Shown piece by piece: positions 1 through 6,355 of a DNA stretch of 10,581 nucleotides; within the stretch, counting starts at the first letter, position 1, and each line of letters opens with the position of its first letter. Under the pieces are notes generated by a model, which was not told where the DNA came from, made no database searches, and saw nothing but the letters and a program-made list of their open reading frames with translations. The DNA lies in contig QNBI01000031.1 of assembly GCA_003641675.1 (NCBI GenBank), positions 1 through 10,581 on the forward strand, in the 5' to 3' direction. The translations under genes and the position numbers were made by a program. Origin of the DNA: Spirochaetota bacterium (lineage in GTDB: Bacteria > Spirochaetota > Spirochaetia > SZUA-6).

Positions 1-1
1 A

Positions 2-844
2 CCTGTTGTAACCTGCAGAATGGTGGGCGGATACTTGGCTTACCCCAGATGGGCTAAAAAATGGAGAAGAATACCTGTAAAAGGTATCTTTAAAAAGCTC
101 TATAACGGAAATGATATTCCGGATGACGAAGATCAGATTTATCGTGATATAAATGAAAGTCTTCGGAATATAGATTATGAGCTTGATATAAAACCTGACA
201 AATACCACTATCACGGCCTTGCCGTCGATATAACAAAGGTGCTCTACCGATGCCCCAGCTGCGGAACAATGGAAGGACTAAAAATAGTAAAATCAAAGAA
301 CAGAAACACTGTGGAATGTATAAGCTGTTTTTCCGCCTGGAATGTAACTATCGATGCAAGGCTTGAACCGCTGGATGAAAACGGAAAACCGGAGGATACT
401 CGGGTGCCTCTGTATGAATATGTAAGAACGATAAAAAAAATGCCTCTAATCCCTATTAGGACAGAGACAAGACTGCCGCTTGGAAATAATGAACTGATCT
501 ATCTAAAAAGCAGGCCGCATTTCCTTTTTAAGGAGGAGACTTTTCCTAATTTACGAGTGCTTGCATTCGGAAAGGCTTTTCTTACCAATAAACGGCTTTT
601 ATTTAAAACCAGACTTGGAATTCCTCTGGATGCAGATTTAAAAGAGATAGATTATTTATCAATAGAACCGGGGGATAAATTCCATTTTATGTATAAGGGC
701 AAATTGTACAGGATACTTTTTAACCGAGAAAGCCCCGTAAAATGGTTCGATATAATTTCAAGGCTTAAAGATAATCCGAGTCAGAATAATACTAAAGATG
801 GATCAGAAGATAGCACATATCATCCTGGGGCTTCTTCGTTTTAG
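2..844 (+). CDS. PlsC-like lysophospholipid acyltransferase, C-terminal part, with zinc ribbon and GRAM/PH-like domain (5' partial)
   Basis: The reading frame is open to the left edge, so the gene starts outside the window; the ATG at 20 is probably internal. Codons 2-19 read PVVTCR and run straight into MVGGYLAYPRWAKKWRR, which resembles the end of the PlsC acyltransferase core (the stretch before a conserved PRW/RR in many 1-acyl-glycerol-3-phosphate acyltransferases). Numbering from the Met at 20, residues 35-55 resemble the family's helical tail. A zinc ribbon follows, with CPSC at 78-81 and CISC at 100-103. Residues about 158-250 (FLTNKRLLF, then a KWFDIISRL helix) look like a bacterial GRAM/PH-type beta domain, which may bind lipid. 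The expected role is acylation of lysophosphatidic acid or another lysophospholipid at the inner membrane; the catalytic HX4D motif would lie upstream and cannot be checked. The 3' end overlaps the convergent phosphatase gene by 53 bp. The acyltransferase call is from family resemblance; the tail domains are fold-level guesses. Confidence 0.6.
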   Translation, partial: PVVTCRMVGGYLAYPRWAKKWRRIPVKGIFKKLYNGNDIPDDEDQIYRDINESLRNIDYELDIKPDKYHYHGLAVDITKVLYRCPSCGTMEGLKIVKSKNRNTVECISCFSAWNVTIDARLEPLDENGKPEDTRVPLYEYVRTIKKMPLIPIRTETRLPLGNNELIYLKSRPHFLFKEETFPNLRVLAFGKAFLTNKRLLFKTRLGIPLDADLKEIDYLSIEPGDKFHFMYKGKLYRILFNRESPVKWFDIISRLKDNPSQNNTKDGSEDSTYHPGASSF

Positions 845-2087
845 AAAAGGATAAAACTTTTTTATGTATTTTTTCAAGGTCTAAAACCCCTGTTTTTGTA
901 AGTTCTGTTTTAAGGAGTTTTTTAAACCTTGCCATGCCGAAGTTTTCTTTTCCATTGTAAACCTCTATGACCCCGTCGCTAATAAATAGGAGCTTATCTT
1001 TCTTTTTAAAACCGGACCTGTGTGTTTTGTATTTATGGTTTTTTACATGCCCAACAGGAAAATCCGACTGCTTAAACAGTTCATCTATTTTTTCACCGGA
1101 AATAACAAGCGGAGGGCAGTGAATCCCTGCCGAAGAGTATTCGAATTCCAATTTATCTGTATCTATAATCGAATAAAAAACAGTGAAGTATATTTCGGGA
1201 TTCCCGTTATTTATTTCATTTATAAAACTCTCATTAAGAGATGACAGTACTTCTCCTGGGTCTGTAAGGATTATTGTGTTATCCTTTCTTCGTCCTGCAA
1301 AAGAAGAATTTTCAATGACCTGCTTTAAATATACTGTCAGCAGAGCGGTAGATGCGCCGTGGCCGGAAACGTCTCCCCCATAAATTACGGTCCGGTGTTT
1401 ATCTATTTTTTTAACGCCGCATATATCGCCACCGAGTTCTGTACAGGGAATATAGTATGAATTAACTTCTAAATTACAGTATTTTATTTCTCTTTCCGGA
1501 AGAAATTTTTTCTGTATGTTGCCGGCCAGCAGGAGTTCGTTCTTTATTTCTCTGTTCTTTTTAGCAAGAGTTTTGTTTGCGGCTTTTAATCTTTCATTTC
1601 TTAATTTTATACGCTGATTCATTATTTCATGTTGAACAGAAGCCTTGTCTGCAAGTCTCTTATTGGAGTCCTGAAGCCTTGAAACAGCAGTTTGTATGAT
1701 ATTCCGCATTGTTATCGGGTATGCTTTAATGATTCTATTAAAGGCTTTACTGTCCAGAGACAGCAGTTCTAAGTCTGTAAGTGCCTTTATATCTGCAGTA
1801 CGTGAGAAATCTTCGGAAAAGAAAGACATTTCACCAAAAAAATCTCCCTCCGTAAGGATTCTAAGCCTTATTTCATCATTAGAGCCGAAGCAGCTTAAAA
1901 CTTCCGCATTTCCCCTTATTATACAATAAACTTTATGCTCTTTTTCACCGGTTTTTATAATATATTCATTCTTTTTAAAGTGCTCATTTTTTAGCAGTCT
2001 GCAGATGCTTAGTATCTCTTCTTTCGAAAGGTTTTTAAAAAGCTTGTTCTGCGCCACTTTATCACATGTGTGTTTGTCGTTTACCAT
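792..2087 (-). CDS. Cyclic-nucleotide-binding domain / SpoIIE-type PP2C serine phosphatase
   Basis: This is a 431-residue cytoplasmic protein with no membrane segment. Residues about 15-130 form a CAP-like cyclic-nucleotide-binding domain with an intact-looking phosphate-binding cassette: FGEMSFF at 84-90 and RTA at 96-98. A charged coiled coil (about 134-190) leads into a PPM/SpoIIE phosphatase domain (about 190-431). The metal-site motifs are present: LGGD at 218-221, GDVSGHG at 238-244, SDG at 370-372 and DDM at 422-424. Proteins of this RsbU/SpoIIE class dephosphorylate anti-sigma-factor antagonists in partner-switching pathways; here a cNMP or similar ligand could control activity. The target is not in the window. 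The frame is open up to 2219, but the start at 2087 is preferred: the extra 44 residues would run through the VanZ-like gene, and the cNMP domain begins properly after 2087. The start overlaps the VanZ stop as TAATG, suggesting translational coupling. Confidence 0.88.
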   Translation of the reverse strand: MVNDKHTCDKVAQNKLFKNLSKEEILSICRLLKNEHFKKNEYIIKTGEKEHKVYCIIRGNAEVLSCFGSNDEIRLRILTEGDFFGEMSFFSEDFSRTADIKALTDLELLSLDSKAFNRIIKAYPITMRNIIQTAVSRLQDSNKRLADKASVQHEIMNQRIKLRNERLKAANKTLAKKNREIKNELLLAGNIQKKFLPEREIKYCNLEVNSYYIPCTELGGDICGVKKIDKHRTVIYGGDVSGHGASTALLTVYLKQVIENSSFAGRRKDNTIILTDPGEVLSSLNESFINEINNGNPEIYFTVFYSIIDTDKLEFEYSSAGIHCPPLVISGEKIDELFKQSDFPVGHVKNHKYKTHRSGFKKKDKLLFISDGVIEVYNGKENFGMARFKKLLKTELTKTGVLDLEKIHKKVLSFSKTKKPQDDMCYLLIHL

Positions 2088-2443
2088 TATTTCTTTACCT
2101 GCACCGCAAGGGTTGCTCCTACTCCAGCACCGACCAAATCGGCTATAAGATCTAATAATTCGGTTGAGCGGCCTGTATACTGTTGCAGGAATTCGATTAC
2201 AGCCCCGTATAGAATGCAAATAGCTGCTGATAACAGAGCTGTATAAAGTCTGCTGTTTACCTTTAGAGCAATATTAAGTGCAAGTAGAAACGCCAAAAGA
2301 ATATATGCGGCTATATGTTCCAGCTTATCACCATAGGGTATTCGGCTTGCCGGGTTAGGGGCCTGCGGAATTAGCGATAGTATCAGTATGGCGGCTGCTG
2401 TTATAATGAGTAGCGCCTTTCGTGTTTTATATGTGAGTATCAT
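2087..2443 (-). CDS. VanZ-like family small membrane protein
   Basis: This 118-residue hydrophobic protein has about four transmembrane segments (roughly 8-27, 44-60, 66-84 and 98-115). It carries the VanZ-family signature: DKLEHIAAY at 39-47 just before TM2, an acidic residue in YGAVIEFLQ (79-87), a GR pair at 91-92, and DLIADLVGAGVG (98-109) in the last segment. The family is named after VanZ of glycopeptide-resistance clusters, but most chromosomal copies have no proven function, and nothing here suggests vancomycin resistance (no vanHAX genes). It sits 34 bp downstream of the sufT-like gene and shares one base with the phosphatase start (TAATG), so the three genes are probably one transcript. 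No strong Shine-Dalgarno sequence precedes the ATG at 2443. Confidence 0.85.
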   Translation of the reverse strand: MILTYKTRKALLIITAAAILILSLIPQAPNPASRIPYGDKLEHIAAYILLAFLLALNIALKVNSRLYTALLSAAICILYGAVIEFLQQYTGRSTELLDLIADLVGAGVGATLAVQVKK

Positions 2444-2477
2444 AATCTATTAGTTTATTATCGGCAGGAAATTCCCG

Positions 2478-2780
2478 TTAAAGAAGACCCAGCATTAATT
2501 TTGCTTTTTGTGATGCCATCTTTCTGGGATCCCAGGGAGGCGAAAAAACTACCTTCACTTCAGCGTCATTTACGCCTTCTACTTTAAGGGCTTCCTGTTT
2601 TACCTGATTTGCAAGCATAGCTCCTAAAGGACAGCCCGGAGTGGTAAGAGTCATTTCGATTGTTACTTTGCCGTCATTTTCCTCTATGCCGTAAATAAGG
2701 CCTAAATCCTCCATAGTCATCATGATTTCGGGGTCCATTACCTTGCCAACGGCCTGCCTAACTTCTTCTTTAATGCCCAT
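2478..2780 (-). CDS. SufT-like MIP18/DUF59 family Fe-S cluster assembly factor
   Basis: This is a 100-residue soluble protein of the MIP18 (DUF59) family, related to SufT, PaaD and eukaryotic CIA2. The hallmarks are DPE at 16-18, DLGLIY at 25-30, TTPGCP at 46-51 with the single conserved cysteine Cys50, and PPWDPRKMA at 81-89. Bacterial members assist maturation of Fe-S proteins, probably in cluster assembly or transfer, but their exact biochemistry is unsettled. The length fits a stand-alone family domain. The start at 2780 is well supported by a perfect AGGAGG four bases upstream (2785-2790 on the complementary strand). The gene is transcribed away from the SUF operon across a 133-bp control region and appears to head an operon with the VanZ-like and phosphatase genes. 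The family call is firm; the symbol sufT is not given because other DUF59 subfamilies look alike. Confidence 0.9.
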   Translation of the reverse strand: MGIKEEVRQAVGKVMDPEIMMTMEDLGLIYGIEENDGKVTIEMTLTTPGCPLGAMLANQVKQEALKVEGVNDAEVKVVFSPPWDPRKMASQKAKLMLGLL

Positions 2781-2804
2781 GTTTCCTCCTGGTTTGTAAA
2801 CTTA

Positions 2805-2810
2805 ATTATA
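2805..2810 (-). promoter_or_regulatory. Candidate -10 element for the sufT-like gene
   Basis: On the minus strand this reads TATAAT, a perfect sigma-70 -10 hexamer, 25 bases upstream of the ATG at 2780. The -35 is poor: TTATTC at a 17-bp spacing or TTTATT at 18 bp. The implied transcript would start about 2798 and carry an ~18-nt leader that contains the AGGAGG. The surrounding DNA is AT-rich, so a chance match is possible. Confidence 0.4.
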
Positions 2811-2834
2811 TTTTTATTATTATTCAAGAATAAA

Positions 2835-2863
2835 TTGCATTTTATTACCGAATTGGTTATCTT
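2835..2863 (+). promoter_or_regulatory. Candidate suf operon promoter
   Basis: TTGCAT (2835-2840) and TATCTT (2858-2863) are separated by 17 bp, the ideal sigma-70 spacing. The -10 matches consensus at 4 of 6 bases and the -35 at 3 of 6. The predicted start site (about 2870) would fall inside the inverted repeat at 2864-2884, an arrangement expected for a repressor site. The assignment is inference from an AT-rich region. Confidence 0.3.
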
Positions 2864-2884
2864 AATTTTGAATATATCAAATTA
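2864..2884. promoter_or_regulatory. Imperfect palindrome upstream of sufC, candidate operator
   Basis: The arms AATTTTGA (2864-2871) and TCAAATTA (2877-2884) are inverted copies matching at 6 of 8 bases around a 5-bp ATATA spacer; the inner five base pairs (TTTGA/TCAAA) are perfect. It lies 30 bp upstream of the chosen sufC start, between the two divergent gene sets. SUF operons are commonly controlled by Rrf2-family (IscR/SufR) or Fur-type proteins, but this site does not obviously match a consensus I can name, and the AT-rich context weakens it. Confidence 0.3.
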
Positions 2885-2913
2885 TTTATAGCAATTTTAT
2901 ATTGGAGAAAAGG

Positions 2914-3681
2914 ATGGCAAAGGGCTCAAATAATAATATTTTAATAGTTGATAATCTGCACGTTTCCGTAGAGGGCTATGAAATATTAAAAGGAGTAAAT
3001 CTTAGAATTCCCAAAGGTGAAGTCCATGCACTTATGGGGCCTAACGGTGCAGGCAAAAGTACTTTAGCCTATGCGTTAATGGGGCACCCGGCTTACAGGG
3101 TAACAGAGGGTTCTGTATTCTTTCACGGAGAAAACCTTCTTAATAAGACCATTGATGAAAGGGCACGGGAGGGGCTTTTTTTGGCCTTTCAGTACCCGAG
3201 AGAAATATCCGGGCTTAAGGTGTTCCATTTTTTAAAAAAAGCGTATATATCGCGTTTTGGAATCGATGAAGGAACGTTTTCTTCTATGGATTTTTTTAAT
3301 GAGGTGAAAGAAAAAACAAAGCTTTTAAAAATGAAAGAGGATTTCATTAACAGGTATTTAAACGAGGGTTTTTCGGGCGGTGAAAAAAAACGAATGGAGA
3401 TTCTGCAGATGGCGATGCTGAAGCCCGAAATGGCAATATTAGATGAACCAGATTCGGGGCTGGATATCGATGCTGTAAGAATTGTAGCAGAAGGCGTGAA
3501 CTCTCTAAGGGGTCCTGATATTGGTGTTCTTCTCGTAACTCATTATCAGAGGATATTAAACTATATAAAACCGGATGTTGTTCATATACTGGTAGATGGT
3601 AAAGTTGTTAAATCCGGCGGGCCGGAACTTGCAGAACATCTTGAGACTGCCGGATATGAGTTTGCAGGAGCAGAGGTTTAA
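2914..3681 (+). CDS. sufC: SufC, Fe-S cluster assembly ATPase
   Basis: This 255-residue cytoplasmic ABC-type ATPase is the energy component of the SufBCD scaffold. All nucleotide-binding motifs are present: Walker A GPNGAGKST at 42-50, Q-loop Gln93 in AFQYP, signature FSGGEKKR at 153-160, Walker B AILDEPDSGLD at 174-184, and the switch histidine at 210 in THYQR. The DEPDSGLD and FSGGEKKR forms are characteristic of SufC rather than of transporter ATPases, and no permease is nearby. The ATG at 2914 is preferred because GGAG at 2904-2907 sits 6 bases upstream; a TTG at 2902 in the same frame would add four residues but has no Shine-Dalgarno. It is the first gene of the operon, and sufB starts 1 bp after its stop, so the two are almost certainly co-translated. 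Confidence 0.97.
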   Translation: MAKGSNNNILIVDNLHVSVEGYEILKGVNLRIPKGEVHALMGPNGAGKSTLAYALMGHPAYRVTEGSVFFHGENLLNKTIDERAREGLFLAFQYPREISGLKVFHFLKKAYISRFGIDEGTFSSMDFFNEVKEKTKLLKMKEDFINRYLNEGFSGGEKKRMEILQMAMLKPEMAILDEPDSGLDIDAVRIVAEGVNSLRGPDIGVLLVTHYQRILNYIKPDVVHILVDGKVVKSGGPELAEHLETAGYEFAGAEV

Positions 3682-3682
3682 C

Positions 3683-5065
3683 ATGCCGGAATCAGAGTAT
3701 AAATACGGTTTTCATGACCCGGAAAATTATGTTTACAAGGCAAAGCCGGGACTTTCATACGAAATTGTTTCTGAAATTTCGTGGCTTAAGGATGAGCCGG
3801 AATGGATGCAGAAAATAAGGCACAGGGCGCTGGATTATTTTTTAAAAAAACAACTCCCCAAATGGGGTCCGTTTCTCGGAGATATTCCTTTCGATGATAT
3901 CTACTATTATATAAAACCGAGTGAAAAACAGGAGACAGATTGGAAAGATGTTCCAGAGGGTATCCGCAACACCTTCGATAAGCTGGGAATACCGGAGGCG
4001 GAAAAGAAATATCTCGCTGGTGTTGGGGCTCAGTATGAATCTGAGGTGGTTTACCATTCGTTAAGGGAAGAATGGGCAGAACAGGGAGTGGTTTTCCTTG
4101 ATATGGACGGGGGGTTAAGAGAGTATCCCGAGATTTTAAAGGAATATTTCGGATCTGTTGTTCCTTATACAGATAATAAATTTGCAGCTTTAAATACTGC
4201 GGTATGGAGCGGGGGCTCCTTTGTATACGTCCCGGAGGGCGTGGAAGTTGCGATACCCCTCCAGGCTTATTTTAGAATAAATGCAAAGAATATGGGACAG
4301 TTCGAAAGAACTCTTATAATTGCAGAGAAGGGAAGCAGGGTTCATTATATAGAAGGCTGCACCGCGCCTGTTTACTCAACAGACTCGCTGCACTCCGCGG
4401 TTGTGGAGATAGTGGTTAAGGAGGGCGCAAGGGTTACCTATTCTACTGTCCAGAACTGGTCCAAGAATGTATACAACCTTGTTACAAAGAGGTCTTTGGT
4501 TCTTAGAGACGGGCTTATGGAATGGGTGGACGGCAATTTAGGGTCCGGGGTTTCGATGAAATATCCCGGAGCGATTCTAAAGGAGCGCGGAGCCAGAGCG
4601 GAAGTCCTCTCTGTTGCCATGGCTTCGGAAGGACAGCAGCAGGATGTCGGGAGCAAGGTAGTCCACATGGCTTCGGATACTTCGTCCACTATTGTATCGA
4701 AATCGATTAGTAAAAGCGGCGGCAGATCGTCCTTCCGGGGGCTTGTAAAGGTTATTCCCGGTCTTAGCGGGGTAAAGGCCTCTGTCCGATGCGACGCTCT
4801 TATAATGGATGATGAATCCAGATCGGATACATACCCGTACCTGGATATCAACAGCCCGGAGGTGGAGATAGGGCATGAGGCAACTGTTACGAAAATAGGC
4901 GAAGAGAAGCTGTTCTACCTAATGAGCAGAGGAATATCAGAGATTGAGGCTTCCAAACTAATTGTAAACGGATTTATAGAACCGGTGGTGAAAAGACTGC
5001 CTATGGAGTTCGCTGTTGAGATGAACAGACTGATAGATCTTGAAATAGAGGGGAGTGTAGGATGA
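3683..5065 (+). CDS. sufB: SufB, Fe-S cluster scaffold protein
   Basis: This 460-residue protein forms the SufBC2D scaffold with SufC and SufD, on which the nascent cluster is built in the cytoplasm. The N-terminal helical part (about 1-110) is followed by the right-handed beta-helix core. Conserved landmarks are AVWSGGSFVYVPEGV (173-187), YIEGCTAP with Cys226, VRCDALIMDD with Cys370, IGHEATVTKI with His398/Glu399, and the C-terminal LFYLMSRGISEIEA. Cys226 and Cys370 correspond by context to the sulfur-accepting and cluster-site cysteines known in E. coli SufB, and Glu399 lies in the segment holding its conserved glutamate. The start at 3683 is chosen because it is 1 bp past the sufC stop with AGAGG at 3672-3676; an upstream frame extension to 3596 would lie wholly inside sufC. 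The stop overlaps the sufD start as ATGA. Confidence 0.97.
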   Translation: MPESEYKYGFHDPENYVYKAKPGLSYEIVSEISWLKDEPEWMQKIRHRALDYFLKKQLPKWGPFLGDIPFDDIYYYIKPSEKQETDWKDVPEGIRNTFDKLGIPEAEKKYLAGVGAQYESEVVYHSLREEWAEQGVVFLDMDGGLREYPEILKEYFGSVVPYTDNKFAALNTAVWSGGSFVYVPEGVEVAIPLQAYFRINAKNMGQFERTLIIAEKGSRVHYIEGCTAPVYSTDSLHSAVVEIVVKEGARVTYSTVQNWSKNVYNLVTKRSLVLRDGLMEWVDGNLGSGVSMKYPGAILKERGARAEVLSVAMASEGQQQDVGSKVVHMASDTSSTIVSKSISKSGGRSSFRGLVKVIPGLSGVKASVRCDALIMDDESRSDTYPYLDINSPEVEIGHEATVTKIGEEKLFYLMSRGISEIEASKLIVNGFIEPVVKRLPMEFAVEMNRLIDLEIEGSVG

Positions 5066-6333
5066 ACACAGTTAAAGATACTATCAAAGAACAGGAGAAA
5101 TCCGAAAAGCTAAAAGAGGTGCGGCTTCGCTATCTGGATCTGGTCCGGGAACTGCCTTTTCCGAACAGGAACGATGAGGATTGGAAAAATACAAATCTTA
5201 AAAATTATCTGAATATAGAGACGGCTTTAACCCAAAGATATAATTTTCTTCATGGAACTTTTAGCTCTTTAAAAGGTCCTGCCGGAATGGCTGTACAGGG
5301 ACCGGCGGGGAGATGCTGTATCTACAGTATGGAAGATGCGGCGGAATCGGGTTTTCTTAATAAACTTATAAGCCTTAAGGCAATAGAAAAATCTGTCCGC
5401 TATTCACCGGATGCCCTGGTCCGCGCACTTTTTGAAAGAGGGGTGTATATAAAGGTTTTAAAGGATAAAAACTGCGGTGAAAACAGGGAACAAAGATACG
5501 GCAGCAAAAATACGAAGAAAGAGAATATGATAAATATAAATTTCGATAAGTTTAAGAAAACTTCGGGGAAAGGCTATGCTTTTTACTGGGTTGTTGTAGA
5601 TATAGAAGGAGGAGCTGATGTCATCCTTACAGACAGCACGCAGAATGAAGTGAATATTTTTGGGGAAATAGACATTATTGCGGGTAACGGCTCTACGGTT
5701 AAGTATGTAAGCATTGACGACACTTCCTCCGGAGGATTTCATAGAAAAAAGGCTTTGATCTCTGCGGGGGAAAAATCCAGAATTAGCACATACACTGCTG
5801 TGACAGGCACAGGTGATTTCCGCGGTGAACTGGAACTTATAATTCAGGGTCCGGGTGTAAGAGCTGAACTCAAAAAGGCGTATACAGGTGAAGGCATGGC
5901 GCGAAAAGATTTTGTGACGCTTCAGCACCATGCAAGCGGTGAGGCGTTTAGCAGCCTGTCTGTACTCGGTGTTCTCGGGGATTCCTCTTCCGGCAGCTTT
6001 ACAGGTACAATTGCAGTGGACCGTAATGCCAAAGGAACAGACGCGTATCAGGTTTCAAGGACGCTGCTGTTATCCGGGGCATCTCGTGCTCGTGCGGTAC
6101 CCAGGCTTGAGATTCTGGCGGATGATGTTAAGTGTTCACACGGAGCGAGTCTGGGCAGGATCGACAAAGATGATATGGTCTATTTAATGAGCAGAGGTGT
6201 ATCGGAAAAGGATGCGGAAATTATGGCCGCAGAGGGATTTTTCGGCCGGTTTATAGATGCTCTGCCGGATTCGGATTCTGCAAGGTTTGTAGAAGAACGG
6301 CTAAGCACATCGCTGAAAAGAATTTGCAGGTAA
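5062..6333 (+). CDS. sufD: SufD, Fe-S cluster scaffold subunit
   Basis: This 423-residue SufB paralogue completes the SufBC2D scaffold. The N-terminal helical region carries the family's RNDEDWKNTNL (37-47). The beta-helix core ends in the most diagnostic block, AVPRLEILADDVKCSHGASLG (345-365), followed by MVYLMSRGVSEKDAEIMAAEGF. Cys358 and His360 in KCSHG match the cluster-site cysteine and histidine of E. coli SufD. A lysine/asparagine-rich stretch at about 134-170 looks like a lineage-specific loop. The start overlaps the sufB stop (ATGA) and is preceded by AGGGGAG at 5049-5055, six bases from the ATG, so translation is probably coupled. SufD is usually more divergent than SufB, and that holds here: the N-terminal half is only weakly recognisable. 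Confidence 0.95.
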   Translation: MNTVKDTIKEQEKSEKLKEVRLRYLDLVRELPFPNRNDEDWKNTNLKNYLNIETALTQRYNFLHGTFSSLKGPAGMAVQGPAGRCCIYSMEDAAESGFLNKLISLKAIEKSVRYSPDALVRALFERGVYIKVLKDKNCGENREQRYGSKNTKKENMININFDKFKKTSGKGYAFYWVVVDIEGGADVILTDSTQNEVNIFGEIDIIAGNGSTVKYVSIDDTSSGGFHRKKALISAGEKSRISTYTAVTGTGDFRGELELIIQGPGVRAELKKAYTGEGMARKDFVTLQHHASGEAFSSLSVLGVLGDSSSGSFTGTIAVDRNAKGTDAYQVSRTLLLSGASRARAVPRLEILADDVKCSHGASLGRIDKDDMVYLMSRGVSEKDAEIMAAEGFFGRFIDALPDSDSARFVEERLSTSLKRICR

Positions 6334-6355
6334 ATGTGTTTTTATGGGGGGTATT

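Noticed and set aside
2088..2219. A 44-residue N-terminal extension of the phosphatase gene up to 2219.
   Set aside because: It lies entirely within the VanZ-like gene in another frame, is Arg/Ser-rich and unlike any domain, while the TAATG start at 2087 gives a clean cNMP-domain N-terminus.
2087..2443. A possible glycopeptide-resistance locus because of the VanZ-like protein.
   Set aside because: No vanH, vanA/B, vanX or vanRS genes are present. VanZ-like domains are common in genomes with no resistance role.
3596..3682. An upstream extension of sufB into sufC.
   Set aside because: It overlaps conserved sufC coding sequence. The ATG at 3683 follows the sufC stop by 1 bp with an AGAGG in place, and gives the family's usual length.
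4438..4876. Minus-strand open frames within sufB (137 and 99 residues).
   Set aside because: They are antisense to one of the most conserved parts of sufB and have no recognisable product or ribosome-binding site.
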